Positions 10,612 to 21,737 of a stretch of DNA of 64,000 nucleotides are shown here, one piece after another. Source of the DNA: Lentinula raphanica (taxonomy: Eukaryota > Basidiomycota > Agaricomycetes > Agaricales > Omphalotaceae). The position numbers and the translations under genes were made by a program. Location of the stretch: positions 496,001 through 560,000 of the forward strand of contig JANVFP010000016.1 in NCBI GenBank assembly GCA_027919835.1, in the 5' to 3' direction. Positions within the stretch are counted from its first letter, which is position 1. Each line of letters opens with the position of its first letter. The notes under the pieces are model-generated. The model was not told where the DNA came from, searched no databases, and saw only the letters and a list, made by a program, of their open reading frames with translations.

Positions 10612-13038
10612 ATGCCGTTGTTTGTGCCAATCCTTCGCATGTTTATGCTTTTCCTGAACGTCTGGGACACGTACAAAACCCTCAAGCCACCTCCTTACAA
10701 GATCAGGAATGGAAAGGCTGAACCTCCAAGTGTACGGAGCGTCACTCAGAGAAAGCGCGATTTGAAGGGATGTTTAGCTGTTTGGATTGTCTGGGTAAAC
10801 TATCGTTCTACAATTACTTCACCGAGATATAGCTGACCTCGTCGAACTCAGTGCTGCTTCTCAGTATATGAGCGACACGTCGAACCCATTATTTCGCTTT
10901 TCATTCCTTTCTACAATGAATTCAAATCACTCGTCATACTATTCCTCATATTCACCAGGGCGAGAGTAAGTAGCAGGTAACTCGATGGAATTCCTTGCTC
11001 ATTCTCTATCCAGGGCGCAGAACCCATCTTTCTCCATATATTACGACCTATGCTACGACCGTACACGAAGTCTATCGATAGTTCACTGGAGCTGTTCCGT
11101 TTGATTGGCGATATTCTGTTCGCTATCATCTCCTTCCCGTTACGACCCGTAGCTGCGCTGGTCCCGTCGTTCTTCCGACCCAATGGTTATGAAGACGAAA
11201 TTCCTCCACCTTACTCGGAAGCTGCTGCCGCTTCTGGCCAACAATCCACACCGATATCGTCCACTCTGCAGCAATTCAACGGTCACGTCCCCTCATTCCA
11301 CCCGACCGACCCAGAGGCCGATATGGAATGGCGGCAGTATCCCAAGTTGCCTTCTGCCTATCCACCAACACCGCTCGCAACCTCTTCACGTCTGCCCAGT
11401 CAAGGACATGGTCAAGTTGGTTACGATCCTGGTCCTGCTGCAGGTCCTCACACGATCTGGATTCCCCCTGTTGCAGAGGAAGATGAACCAGACGAACACG
11501 ATGCTAGTGAAGATCGGCAGGATTTTCATAGGTCGCTCTTGCCGCCCCGCAGGCCATTACACCCCGGCTTCGGAAACCATGACGGCTCGAGCGACGAAAG
11601 TGATAGAGGGGCTGAAATAAATTATATATTAGAACTTCCTGATATTCAACGGGAAGAAGGCGCTATTAGTGAGAATAGCAGCGTAGGAGAAGCAGAGAGT
11701 ATGGACATGGACGACGGGGGAGAGTATCAGTACAACTCGGACGATTCTGATGAAGACTCGTTCAACATAACGCTTCAATCGCCTCGGGTTCCTCTGTCCT
11801 TGCAACCCTCATCTGCTACTGCCTCGAGGTCGACTATACGGTTGCGTGCAAGTGCTCGCTCTGTGTTCGCTGATCTCGAACGAGAAACAGAGGGCACAAG
11901 ACATATTTCTGGTCTGTTGTCCCCCATAGGCACGGCCCCTAGTTCTGGCCAGGAGAGTTCACCATCCTCAATTGACCCGGAATCTTTGTCTATATCTTCA
12001 GGAGACGACGAAATGTCATTGTCCCTGTCGAATTCCCTTCCAGTCACCACCCACCAACCTCTGGCTTTATTGTCTGAAACGGATAACGACGGTACTAAAA
12101 GCGACTCATCTCTTGGAAGTGCTGCAGATGGCGACCGCGTGGCTGGCGCTAGCACCACCGCTGGCATGCGATTCGTGGCACCTAGTGGGCGTGGAAGGAA
12201 AAGGTCCCACAGTCGTAGCTTTCCTGCCGAATACCTAAAACGCAAGGCAAAGCCAAGCACGGGAGCTGTTCTGCAACGGTTGTCCTCCGTCGAGTCTACG
12301 TCTTCCTCGCCTCGTACCCACTCTCCGACGAGTGATTCGGACGTACATGAGACCAATGCAGATACGACGTTGAAAGCTATTCCGACGATCGCCACAGTCG
12401 GGCGGACAGACCCCACGCCGCCACAAGTGCGCTCGGTGGGAGTCAGCGAGTCAGAACCCGGTACCACTGCAACTGATGATGTAGTAGCAATTCCAGCCAC
12501 AGAAAATTCAATCGGTGGACCTCGAAAACGACGAAAAGTCATCTCTGCTTCTTCAGGTCAGGGGAGCCTTTCCAGTGCCACATCCGAATCCGAAGCTGGC
12601 GTTGTACAAACTCGTCCGGGCCTTCGAAGAAAGGCACTCGATGCTTCGTTGTCAGATAAACGGAAGACAGCAGTACCATCGACTCGGACCAGACGACAGC
12701 GTTCACAACCTGCATCGAATGCGTCTTCAGAGGGCGCAGATGATCTATCTGGTACGGACAATGTCGGTGCAAGGACTACTATTGCCAAGGGAAAAGGTAG
12801 AGCTGTCGCACCGGTTTCTTCGGTTCCTACCAGAAAACGGTTCGATGTTTCTCATAAATCTTTGGGAGCGTCGACGTCGACTATCAGGACGACGAAAGCT
12901 ATGGCTAAACCAATATCGACCGTTACCGACACCGAGGAGTCGAACAAAAGCTCAGATTCTGTCAACAACAACATCGCCTCTTCAACGAATAATCGTCCCC
13001 TTCGGTTGGCAAGGGAGCGAGCGAGAGGGCCGAATTGA
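10612..13038 (+). CDS. TB2/DP1/HVA22 (REEP/Yop1-like) protein with long tail
   Basis: Exons 10612-10794, 10852-10965 and 11014-13038 give about 773 residues. The first 150 match the TB2/DP1/HVA22 pattern: KGCLAVWIVW, then CCFSVYERHVEPIISLFIPFYNEFK and GAEPIFLHILRPML, with hydrophobic hairpins before and after. Proteins of this family wedge into and tubulate the ER membrane. Yeast Yop1 is about 180 residues, so the rest here is an extension: IPPPYSEA (a PPxY motif) just after the domain, then about 600 Ser/Thr/Asp-rich residues. These include a monopartite NLS-like PRKRRKV and further basic patches (RGRKRSHS, RTRRQRS). The tail is one long exon and probably disordered. An NLS-like motif on an ER hairpin protein is unexpected; the tail may instead bind chromatin or RNA, or be phosphorylated. 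Confidence 0.9.
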
Positions 13039-14337
13039 CTCATTACTCAAACACACCGATCCGTCTTTTCGTTGGTCCATATCGACCCACACCTCATTCC
13101 AGTTTTGACATTGCGCTCATTGCATCATGAGTAAACACATAGGCCCTACACCATAGAATTGTTCTCCAACATTGCATTCCAACACTCATCGCACCTACTC
13201 GGAAAAATTCACGCAATATATCTCATTTATTTCTCAATACATCTTGTTTGAATATAGGCGCTTGAAGACCATACTTTGGGGACTAGCGTCAAAGGATCTA
13301 CTTGTTGTTCTGGAACAGAAATGACTTGACAGATGATTCCAAAATCCTCCAGAAATCTACCCACTCCTTGTCGGACCCGGTTAAGAGGGTTATAGCCACA
13401 GAAACTGCGAAGATATTGTCGGACCGTTTTTGGAAGTTTTTGAAGTGTTGCGCCACAGTTAGCGATGAGAGACGGCTGACCAAAGCTGACAGAAATGCGG
13501 TCTTCAATAACTCTTTGATCAATTTCTGATAGGCTTGATAATTAACTCATGTTTGTTTCCCCGCGGCACGCTGAAACAACGTGTTCACTGTTGAAGGCAT
13601 TGGTCGGTTGACGGTTTGACTATGTGGCGCAACTCAAGTGTGGCGCACTCGAAACGACGAAGGATACTTACTACTATAAGTATGTGAGAGGATCGACCCA
13701 GCTAGCGCAACTTCGTTGTTCGTCGACTTATCTCGCTCCATCTGTGGTTTCCATCGTTTCGCTGATAAGTGGCGATAGTCTACTGCATAGGCTGCCAATT
13801 TCCCTCTTCCTTCGTCGAATCGCAAGCTCTACAGCTTATGTGCGTGGACTTGGAATAGTATGCGAGGATGTAGCTTGGGTTCAATCATGATCTGACTACT
13901 AGACCTGGGAATATTTCGTGGTTTCGGTCTGTAGCATTCGTTTTCTGACATTGGTATGTATGTCATTCTTGAATTGAAAACCGAGCTGAAGCCTCCTGAA
14001 GCCGCCTCATCCGATCCGATATACGCCAGGGCACGTGACAATTTTCCTGAAAAGGCACGACGCCACGAATGGCGGTGTGACTTTCCCTCTTCCTTTCAAC
14101 TTCAACAACCTGAGATTTTCGTAAGGTAATTGAACTGGCAATGTGCATAAAGCGTGTCTCGAAGTGGGTCCTGAGCATAGCCTGTGCTCCCTTGAAGCCC
14201 TTCCAGAAGTTCTACATGTCATCGACACAAGGCTCATTCGCGTATAAGTACGCAACGCTTCAAATGCCAAAATTCAAGCCCTTCATTGAAGAGCGAAATT
14301 CCGCCTTCTATCTCTGCTACCTTTGTTCCCTTCATCC
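13039..14337. other. 1.3-kb intergenic region, nothing recognised
   Basis: 13039-13260 is probably the 3' UTR of the TB2/HVA22 gene. Opposed 75-codon frames overlap at 13298-13529 and neither resembles a known protein. No tRNA, repeat or splice-supported exon chain was found. Confidence 0.4.
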
Positions 14338-16025
14338 ATGCCAAGAAAATCTGAGAGAGATGTAGGAACCAGAAACCGAGTATCAAAACGAAAGGATAAC
14401 CTTCAAGTCTCTTATGAAAGTCCGCGACGTTACCCTAAAAAGATACAAGAGTTAGTGGAAGCTAATTCTGGTGATGGACAGGTGAGCACTGGAACGTATG
14501 TTCAATGTTGGAAGCGCGACTGACATACCCCTCTTTTGATAGTTTGGTGGTTGGAAAATATCATCTGAGCTAGCTCGTCTAGAACCGACAGGTTCTTCTG
14601 AGGGTCGTGAAGGAGAGCTACGATTCGAATCTACGTCACCTCCGTCAATCTTGCTGCACAGAGTTGAGCCTCGTTCGACTGCGATGGAGCATGATACTTC
14701 CATATCCACCACACGCGAAACTACCCCTTCTTCAGATTCTCTGGGCTGGTCCCTGTATGTCTCACGCTTAAATCCTTCATTGCCCCTTTTCAGAGTGGGC
14801 TTGATAGGAAGCTTATAGCTCTAAATCGTGAATCTAATAATATGAATTGTTATCCGCTTATACAGGACTGACGCCCAATTCTCACCCGCGAATATACAAG
14901 CAAGGGAGGGCACATCTCACAACTATACTAGGCCACACTATAATAGTTCCTACTCAGACGACAGCGGAAAACACGCAGGTTTTGATGTAAACCTATTTGT
15001 GAGTCCATTGTTTTATCATATCATCCAGGTGTTGATTAGTCCATTTAGCAGTCTTCGCAATTTCCCGGTCGCCCTCAATCTCGTCACAGCTCGTTCCCCG
15101 GCTTCCGTGCTAGTAGGATATCTGCACGCAACTCTTCTCGCAGTGTGCCAGGTCCTACACATGTACAGTCGACGGAAATCAGAAACCATTCCGGTACTCC
15201 TCCACGGGGATCTCTGCTTTGGACGGTGGATTCTCCCATCGAATTGGTTCCAAGTATAGACAGAATGACACCCTCCAGTCCTAGCGAATATTCGAACAAC
15301 GCTCTGTCTCCTGATACTTCAGCCGATCATTATGGTCGACTTTCTCCCTTGCAGGATTTTCGACTGTCACAGCCTGACTCCCAACTTTTTGATACTAGTA
15401 CTGGTTATCAATCGCATTTTGGCGTGGTAGGCTCAGGAAACCGTTTCGCTCACCAGAACACGGAATATCATCCCACTAGGGATTATTATGACTCCACCGA
15501 TCGGGGAACCGAGGTCAACGAACTAGAATATTGGATCAATGTTGACTATGGGAATTCGTCGTCGTCTAATACGCCTACAAACAATCCTTCATCAATCCCC
15601 CCAGCAAATGGTGAGTAGGGCGAATTATTTGGAACCAAAACACATACAAAATTTTCTGACTCGATCGCATAGAACTTTGGCAGCAAACCCAATGGGTACA
15701 GCATACACCTTCTTTACACCTTGGTCGATCAACGCCAACAAGCATTCCTTTTCGTCCCTATGCCAGGTCCCCTGACAGGGAAAATGGCAATTCCCGTATC
15801 ACAATGTCACAACAAGGGCATGGTGCATCTCTTATTCCTGCAGACCAAGGGTCCGAATACCTATACAGCGACCAACTTTCTAGCCACGCCGTGCAGAATT
15901 CTCCACATAGTCACACCACTCATTTTCCAGACCCAAATCACGATTCTGTCACACCTCACTCGTATGATGTCCGGCCTGCTTCAGCGTCTCAACGCTACCT
16001 ATACACATATTCCTCCAACCAATAA
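14338..16025 (+). CDS. Ser/Pro/Tyr-rich protein of unknown function
   Basis: Five exons (14338-14481, 14543-14754, 14866-14998, 15052-15610, 15673-16025) join in frame through GT-AG introns. The N-terminus is basic (MPRKSERDVGTRNRVSKRK, then PRRYPKKIQELVE), which suggests a nuclear or nucleic-acid-binding protein. The rest is low-complexity Ser, Pro, Tyr, His and Gln sequence with repeated SP and TP dipeptides and no membrane segment, typical of a transcription-factor activation region or a scaffold. No HMG box, zinc finger or homeodomain is visible, so no function is assigned. NDUFA1 follows on the same strand 305 bp downstream. Confidence 0.65.
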
Positions 16026-16330
16026 TACATGTCGCGCTTTTTTTTCCATGTTGTCCACCTACAACTACCGGCGCCGTGCGCTTTACCTAGTATCTGTTCC
16101 GGGATCTTGGGATAATCTGGTCTTCCACTCCGACTTTTTTGTTTTCCATGATCATGTACTACTCACTCTGTGTCAATTGCTGGTAGGATATACTTTAGTA
16201 GTAGCTTCACAAATTAATCCAATTTCTCTAAGTTGTCTCGACTATCGACGTCCAAACATTTTTCCGGATAGTAACGGGATAAACATTGACAAATACATAC
16301 CTCTTTCAATTTCTGACCGACACTGTCATC

Positions 16331-16776
16331 ATGCCCGTTCCTTGGGAGGCTCTAATTCCTTTTGGTACTTCAGTCTCAACCTCTTTTGACTCAAACATAC
16401 CAAATTGATGTACTCCGTTTGACACAGGCCTAGTCACAGTTATGTTTGGAGTATCCGGTACATTACTAAACGTTTCCACCCGAGCGCAGAATTTGGGCAA
16501 GGTGAGTTGACATTTCTGGACCGTCGCGCTCTCTGAACTCATTTCCGAACTCTCCTTACTTTTTCTAGCCAATACGCCATAACATAGATAACTGGGACGA
16601 AATGATGATGAGAAGGGATGAACAACTAACAGGTCATAAACGCGGGCAACGAGTACGTGGTCATTGAACAACTTAACTGCTGTTATCTGTTAATTGAGAC
16701 GTCATTTCAGGATGATCCCGTCCCTCCAGCTGGCTTCGAAACTAGTAGTGTTTGGCAAACAGAAAAGACAACTTAA
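16331..16776 (+). CDS. NDUFA1: Complex I subunit NDUFA1 (MWFE)
   Basis: Four short exons (16331-16364, 16428-16501, 16570-16652, 16711-16776) encode about 85 residues. The start MPVPWEALIPFGLVTVMF is the single membrane anchor typical of fungal NDUFA1. It is followed by RAQNLGKP and NIDNWDEMMMRRDEQLTG, then the C-terminal DDPVPPAGF and SSVWQTE segments. This accessory subunit sits in the membrane arm of NADH:ubiquinone oxidoreductase in the mitochondrial inner membrane and is needed for assembly. Every intron is 58-68 nt with normal borders. The gene is easily missed because no exon is longer than 83 nt. NDUFA8 and the assembly factor NDUFAF3 lie within 6 kb. Confidence 0.93.
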
Positions 16777-17524
16777 TACATCCTTGTGTATTTCCTTCAG
16801 AAAGTGGATTGATCAAGGAAAAAGCAATCGTTATTCACCGGAACCTATTGGTATATTCGTTCTTCTCCACGCTCCAAGGCTACATGCGATTATCTTGTTT
16901 GGCCCATTTACAGTTGTTGTCGGCGGTGCGTCTCATATCTTGAATTCAGATGTTATATTTGTGTGCAACTCGAACGGCAGAAGTTTGGTCTTGGGTGGGC
17001 CTACACGTTTAAAAAACTCTCGCCCAAAGGGGAAGTTTTAGTCTGTCTGTTTCTTTGCTTATTGCTGCTGCTACAAGCGCGTCTGACATGGCACGCTGCA
17101 CGGGCGTGATTATTTAGCCAACGAGTCAACGACATATCCGAATCATCATAAAGAATTATCACTCCACGAGTATGGCTTCGAACACAAATTTCCGACAACT
17201 AGGATTCTTATCGAATGGATTCCCTTTAGGACGAGCAAAAAGGTTTCTCCACATTCTTGGGTCACAATCGTCATTTAAGTCCTCGTCTAAAGTACGCTAA
17301 TTCTATGGAATGGAGTCCCTTTGGCAAGCACGGATGTTTCCCCACATTCTTGAGTCATATTCATCTTCCAAGCATATCGTAATGTCCACTCTTAACATGT
17401 GATGTTATCATGGACGCAACACATGTCTTCTATGCACTGGTTCACTGGTACTATGATTGGGCAGACAACGTTGTATTCGCCAGTCTGTTTTCGCAGTCTA
17501 TTCATGCAGTCGGCCCCCCTCGGG
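16777..17524. other. Intergenic region with a degenerate direct repeat
   Basis: This separates the convergent ends of NDUFA1 and the lipoate ligase. Apart from the repeat pair listed separately, nothing is recognised. Confidence 0.45.
17201..17365. repeat. Degenerate direct repeat, two ~70-bp units
   Basis: Units at about 17201-17272 and 17297-17365 align by eye. Shared anchors are attct...gaatgga, tccctttgg or tccctttagg, and ccacattcttg followed by gtca. They are clearly diverged. No coding frame is conserved between them. Confidence 0.55.
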
Positions 17525-19519
17525 TCAACTGTCCATCAAATTCACTAACCAAGACACTAAATCTTCTACAGCTCCTACTTTAGTGTTATCGTGCGTGCCC
17601 AACCCGCTGAGGATTTCCCTCGCTGAGATAAATCCGTATCTTCCACCTTGGAGCATCTGCTCCACTTCTTGCACAACGAACCGAAGAGGCTCATCCATCG
17701 AAACGGCAGTAACTCCTTGTAAAGCTGCAGACATGGATGCCACCGAACCACCAGCGGTCGTATCTGTACCCTCCGTCGAGCCAGAGACGCAGAGATCACA
17801 GCTCAAGATAATCCCATGTTTAGATTTAATCTTGGCTTGCTGTAAATGAAGATAACCCGGTTGTCTGGTTCAACGGCAGGCTGAAAACCCACAGAAGAGT
17901 ATTGACTCACTGCAGACCCCCATTTGAATGTTTGATGGACCGTATATGTGAATTCTGGGGTTTGTCCATATGCCCACTCCCAGCTCTATATGGTATAGGC
18001 AACAGAACAGAAAGAACAGTCAACATCTGTCTCCAGTGATAGCATGATAGGAAAAGTACAGGATTAGACCCTTCATTGACATAATGAAACGGGTGTTCGA
18101 AGGTGAGGAGGAACAGTAAAAGATGAACGAAGAGACATACTGGGAGTTCTGACATCCCATGTTGGATATATTCAATGTCTCTGCAGTCATCCTCATCTAT
18201 CATCTGTACCTAACAAGTTGAACAAAGAGAACTATATGTAAGCACAGGGCATTTCGGGCAAGAGACGTTGCAACATTGATCGAAGCGGACTCAATAGACG
18301 GCCATGCTACAACGAGGCAGATAATGGAAAGGCTCACTTCATCATCATTTCCCAATAGACCATACTCTTTTCGAAACTCATGCATGACGGCCTCTACGAA
18401 CGCGCCGTGAGTGACACCTGGTTTGAATTGTTGTAAATTCCGCACAGGCGAACGAACAGACGCGACGCCTTTAGTTTCCATCGTGTCCTGGATGATACGA
18501 TCAATCACGAGCAGGTCTGAGAATAGACAGGGGTCAAACCTTGCTGTGAGTATGCAAAAGGTCACCCAGGGTATCCAGTTTTGTCGAAATGAGCATCGTG
18601 CCATGATGATACGCTCGTTGACTGACAATTTTATAGGCAGATCCAGAAACGTGGATATGCCGTGCCATGAATGGCCATTATCGTACAGTTTCATGAGTTG
18701 TGGTAGGATGCAGGTTAGAAGGGAAAGACGAAAGAACGGGGAAATAACAAGAGCCAGAAAATCAGTTGGATTGTTCGTTCGATGTTTCCGACAAGAAACA
18801 GAAGCACACGAAAGAGCACAACATATCTTTTCTGTTCCGACGCAGATATCATTCCTATCATTGACAGTCGCGTCTATTCCTAAAGAACGCACGGCGCGGA
18901 GGACAACTTGGGCAGTCATATGCCTGTCAAACGAAGCCCGGGGAAGATGGATAGAGAAATTCGTGTTGCCAAGATCCTACATCGAGACGAGAGTATGAAA
19001 GACATTCGTTGAGTGATTGATGTCCTCGCTCGGAAGGTGACGCACTATGTCGAACTGAAACGTACATGATACACCGTTCCACCACCACTTCTCCTTCTGA
19101 CGAACGGAATAGTCTTGCTAGCACGTAGAACGGGCAAGTTGACTTCCTTCCAAGGATTTTGATTCCGGCCAATGACTACACAGGGATCATCACGGTAAAG
19201 CAAAAGCAGAGGCTTGTCTGGGGCTTTGTGTCTGAACAACCTGAGAGTTTGAAGCAGATACGAATGCAAGCCAAGATACAAGAATGAGGTTTAGACGTGT
19301 GATGAAAGAGTACAGTGTATTGAGGACAGACCAATCTTCGAAGGATAGGTTGAAATACGGGTTGGTCGTATTTGAGATGTAGATTGAATGTTGAGGACTT
19401 GGCGGAGTTAATCGTTGGGTAGAATAACGTCGAAAGCCGTATAGATTATGAACATAATGGGTGGATAGTGTATGTTCAATGCGCCGTTTGGGACATGATG
19501 ATAGTCGAGAAGAAAGCAT
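17525..19519 (-). CDS. Mitochondrial lipoate-protein ligase (LplA/Aim22-like)
   Basis: The N-terminus (19519) is a mitochondrial-type presequence rich in Arg and Ser. Then come the family landmarks: NPYFNLSFEDWLFRHK, LLYRDDPCVVIGRNQNPW, RRRSGGGTVYHDLGNTNFS, NDICVGTEK followed by SGSAYK, RAYHHGTMLIS, TKGVASVRSPVRNL and a C-terminal domain with AKIKSKHGIIL. The enzyme attaches lipoyl groups to 2-oxoacid dehydrogenase and glycine-cleavage proteins in mitochondria. All junctions are clean GT-AG except the one at the catalytic GTEK/SGSAYK motif, where only an AT-AC intron (18651-18826) keeps the frame; that is described separately. The stop is at 17525-17527. NDUFA8 is encoded just upstream on the same strand. 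Identification is strong; the exact splice at the AT-AC junction is inferred. Confidence 0.92.
18651..18826 (-). other. Apparent AT-AC intron in the lipoate ligase gene
   Basis: On the minus strand the exon ends gga aca gaa aag, and the next bases are atatgttgtg. The following conserved codons are gtt tct gga tct gcc, preceded by gcatatccac. Splicing as AT...AC (176 nt) gives GTEK-VSGSAYK, the expected motif. No AG lies in the roughly 70 nt before the required acceptor, and the unspliced frame is shifted (176 is not a multiple of 3). The donor resembles a U2 gtatgt with its first G changed to A. Confidence 0.7.
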
Positions 19520-19851
19520 GAGAAATCAAAGTTTTGATGAAACCCCGAAGCCTCTGCGATGAACACATATTGAACTCCCTCATTTTCTCTCAAGAGATTT
19601 GGATGTGGATGGTATTATCGTTTCTATTTCAATCTGACTGTAAGAGTCTCCTATGCTTCTGCCGTTCATATTACACCCTCCAATTATTTTGCCTCCTCAC
19701 ACCACTCGCTCGGCCTACGCCCGGTCTACACGAATACTTTCTGATTCATCCAACGATACACGACGACAAAATCAGTGAAATTCGTCCAAGAGACCATTGC
19801 GTAAATGCCTGCGCGAGCACCGTCCCTCTCCAAGGAACATCAGCGGCCAAC

Positions 19852-20709
19852 TCATTTCTGGATAGCTTTGAATATCGGACTCTCGACTTCGTGTATCGGT
19901 TTTTGACCTTGAGGTGTTCCAGGGATGACTTTTGTTAAGCCCTATGAGGATCGGTGTCAGTCAGTAAGTCTAGTTCAGGGAGCAGGAAGAAGAAGAGAGA
20001 TAAACATGGACAGTCAAGGAATTGGAAGGGGAGCAGGAAGGCAAATGTTTGTTCGGGATTCGTTTGGTGGACTTGACACACACCAGTTTCTCAAACATGC
20101 AAGCGTTCAGTGACCGCTCTGGCTTTCGACACAGGTAGTATTCCTAGCGACGCGACAAGGTGTTAATTCTTGATAGAGAGATGAGAAGATTCCCCTACGG
20201 ACCTGGTTATTCCGCTCTAAGCAATTCCAATGCTCTTGAAATTGTGACAGGCAGTTTTCGCGCATCTTGTTGATTCTGTATAGTTACAAGGAGATGTAGA
20301 TTGAGAACGTTTGACGAAGAACTAAGATCATGCAAGAGAGAAACGTACAAATCTGTCGCACATCTCGTCACCCTCCTTCCTTCCTTCAAGCAATGTGCTG
20401 GATCACGGTTCTCGGCTTTGCAGAGCATAAAGTCCTCTGTATACGGCGGCATCAGACATACAAGTGACGGAGAGACAGATACGAAAAGGGAGAGAGCTCG
20501 GAAACAGCCAATGCGTATTCAACTAAAGCATGAACCATTGAAGGATACATACCATTGTACTCTTTGCAGTAAGCCCCAATAAAGAATGCGGCACTCTTCA
20601 ATGGTCCACTCGTCACTCCAAGCTCTTGGACTTTCGGAATGTCATCTGGTAGCGGTGTAGGGTCGACGTATGGACGTGTTTGGACTGAGCCTGGCTGGAA
20701 CGAGGACAT
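19852..20709 (-). CDS. NDUFA8: Complex I subunit NDUFA8 (19-21 kDa, CX9C)
   Basis: Five exons read MSSFQPGSVQTRPYVDPTP, IPKVQELGVTSGPLKSAAFF and then CKEYNEDFMLC, CLKEGRRVTRC, CLSQFQEHWNC and CRKPERSLNAC. The last four are CX9C motifs, the signature of this subunit and of MIA40-dependent import into the intermembrane space. The C-terminus GTPQGQKPIHEVESPIFKA also matches fungal orthologues. The first exon ends at 20553 and the stop is at 19852-19854. The protein is an accessory subunit on the intermembrane-space face of complex I. Its promoter region is shared with the divergent gene at 21056. Confidence 0.94.
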
Positions 20710-21055
20710 CGTTGATAGTAGTGACGATGTTAACAGCCCGAATGAGTAGGATAGAATGCTCTAGCTTTACGAAGAACGAAGAAAGATAGAAAGAAAGTCC
20801 CTCGGGAATGGGTGATGACGGGAAAGCAGGTTGAAGTGGGTTAAGGTTAGGGTTTCAATATCCAATGACCACCGATGTATTTGGCTACTTGAACCATAAC
20901 CATCATCTTCGTAGAATGCCTCCAGTGAGCCCTCTGCTACTGGTTCCTTTCTAGATGCTCTTACTGACAGATCAATTCTTGAACAGTCCCAAAAGTCCAG
21001 CCCAAAAATCTACCAAATCTTAATCCGCACCCACAAGACAACTTTATTCCTCACC
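20710..21055. promoter_or_regulatory. Divergent promoter region, NDUFA8 / acidic protein
   Basis: The 346 bp between the two start codons must serve NDUFA8 (minus) and the small acidic protein (plus). I see no diagnostic element. Confidence 0.45.
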
Positions 21056-21586
21056 ATGCCACCTTCAACGAGTCTCTCAGCACTCAAAGAACAAACACTT
21101 TCCGCACTCAACTCAGGTCTTGGCGAAGAAGAAATACCTGCAGTAGAGAGTGCTGAGGATTTCGAACTGTGCCGGTATCGCGTCGTCAAACCCCGAGACC
21201 AAAATGCTGCTACAGTACCACAGAGAAAGTACGATGTCCTAGATGAAATGGAGTCCACGATCAAGGACCTTGGGTTGATCAACTGGGAGGTGCTGTATGT
21301 ACAGTTTAAAGATGGAAAAGGTAAGCATTTGTCTTTCATTGAGACTGCTTTATACTTCACATCTCTATGCGTATTGAACATCAATATAACTCTTCTTTTC
21401 GCTTGCTTCTTGTAACCGACTTGAACCCGATCCTCCACTCGATTTGTAGAAAGACCACTGGAAATCGTCGCCACCGATCCGCCGATAGACGATGATGAAG
21501 ATGAAGAACCTCAGCACAAAGTTCCAGCTGTGAACAAAAAAGGCAAACGAAAAGCAAATGAGGATGACGATGAAGAGTTCCTGTGA
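21056..21586 (+). CDS. Small acidic hypothetical protein
   Basis: Exons 21056-21320 and 21450-21586 join across a 129-nt intron, longer than most here. The product is about 133 residues. It opens MPPSTSLSALKEQTLSALNS, continues with SAEDFELCRYRVVKPRDQN and WEVLYVQFKDGKGE, and ends in alternating acidic and basic runs (DDDEDEEP, KKGKRKANEDDDEEFL). The Lys/Arg patch may be a nuclear localisation signal. It has no signal peptide or membrane segment. I do not recognise the family. It is convergent with NDUFAF3. Confidence 0.75.
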
Positions 21587-21737
21587 TACAGTAGACTTCT
21601 GAAATGACTAGTCGACGCGAACGAGATTCTATACGAGACGTGTCAATGCTATAGTAAGAGTAAGGATGTAATATACAATTGATATAAGCCCTACATCGCA
21701 TATGCGCTACATAATGCTTGACGTCGATATCTAAACA

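Noticed and set aside
11775..12542. A 255-codon minus-strand ORF
   Set aside because: It is the antisense shadow of the Ser-rich tail of the TB2/HVA22 gene; codon composition and homology favour the plus strand.
13298..13529. Opposed 75-codon ORFs on both strands
   Set aside because: Neither resembles a protein nor connects to other exons; overlap on both strands suggests chance.
16306..16671. A 121-codon minus-strand ORF
   Set aside because: It lies opposite the four exons of NDUFA1, which explain the region.
18200..18919. A 239-codon minus-strand frame in the lipoate ligase region
   Set aside because: It reads through introns. The true protein leaves this frame at the AT-AC junction and again before TKGVASVRSPV.
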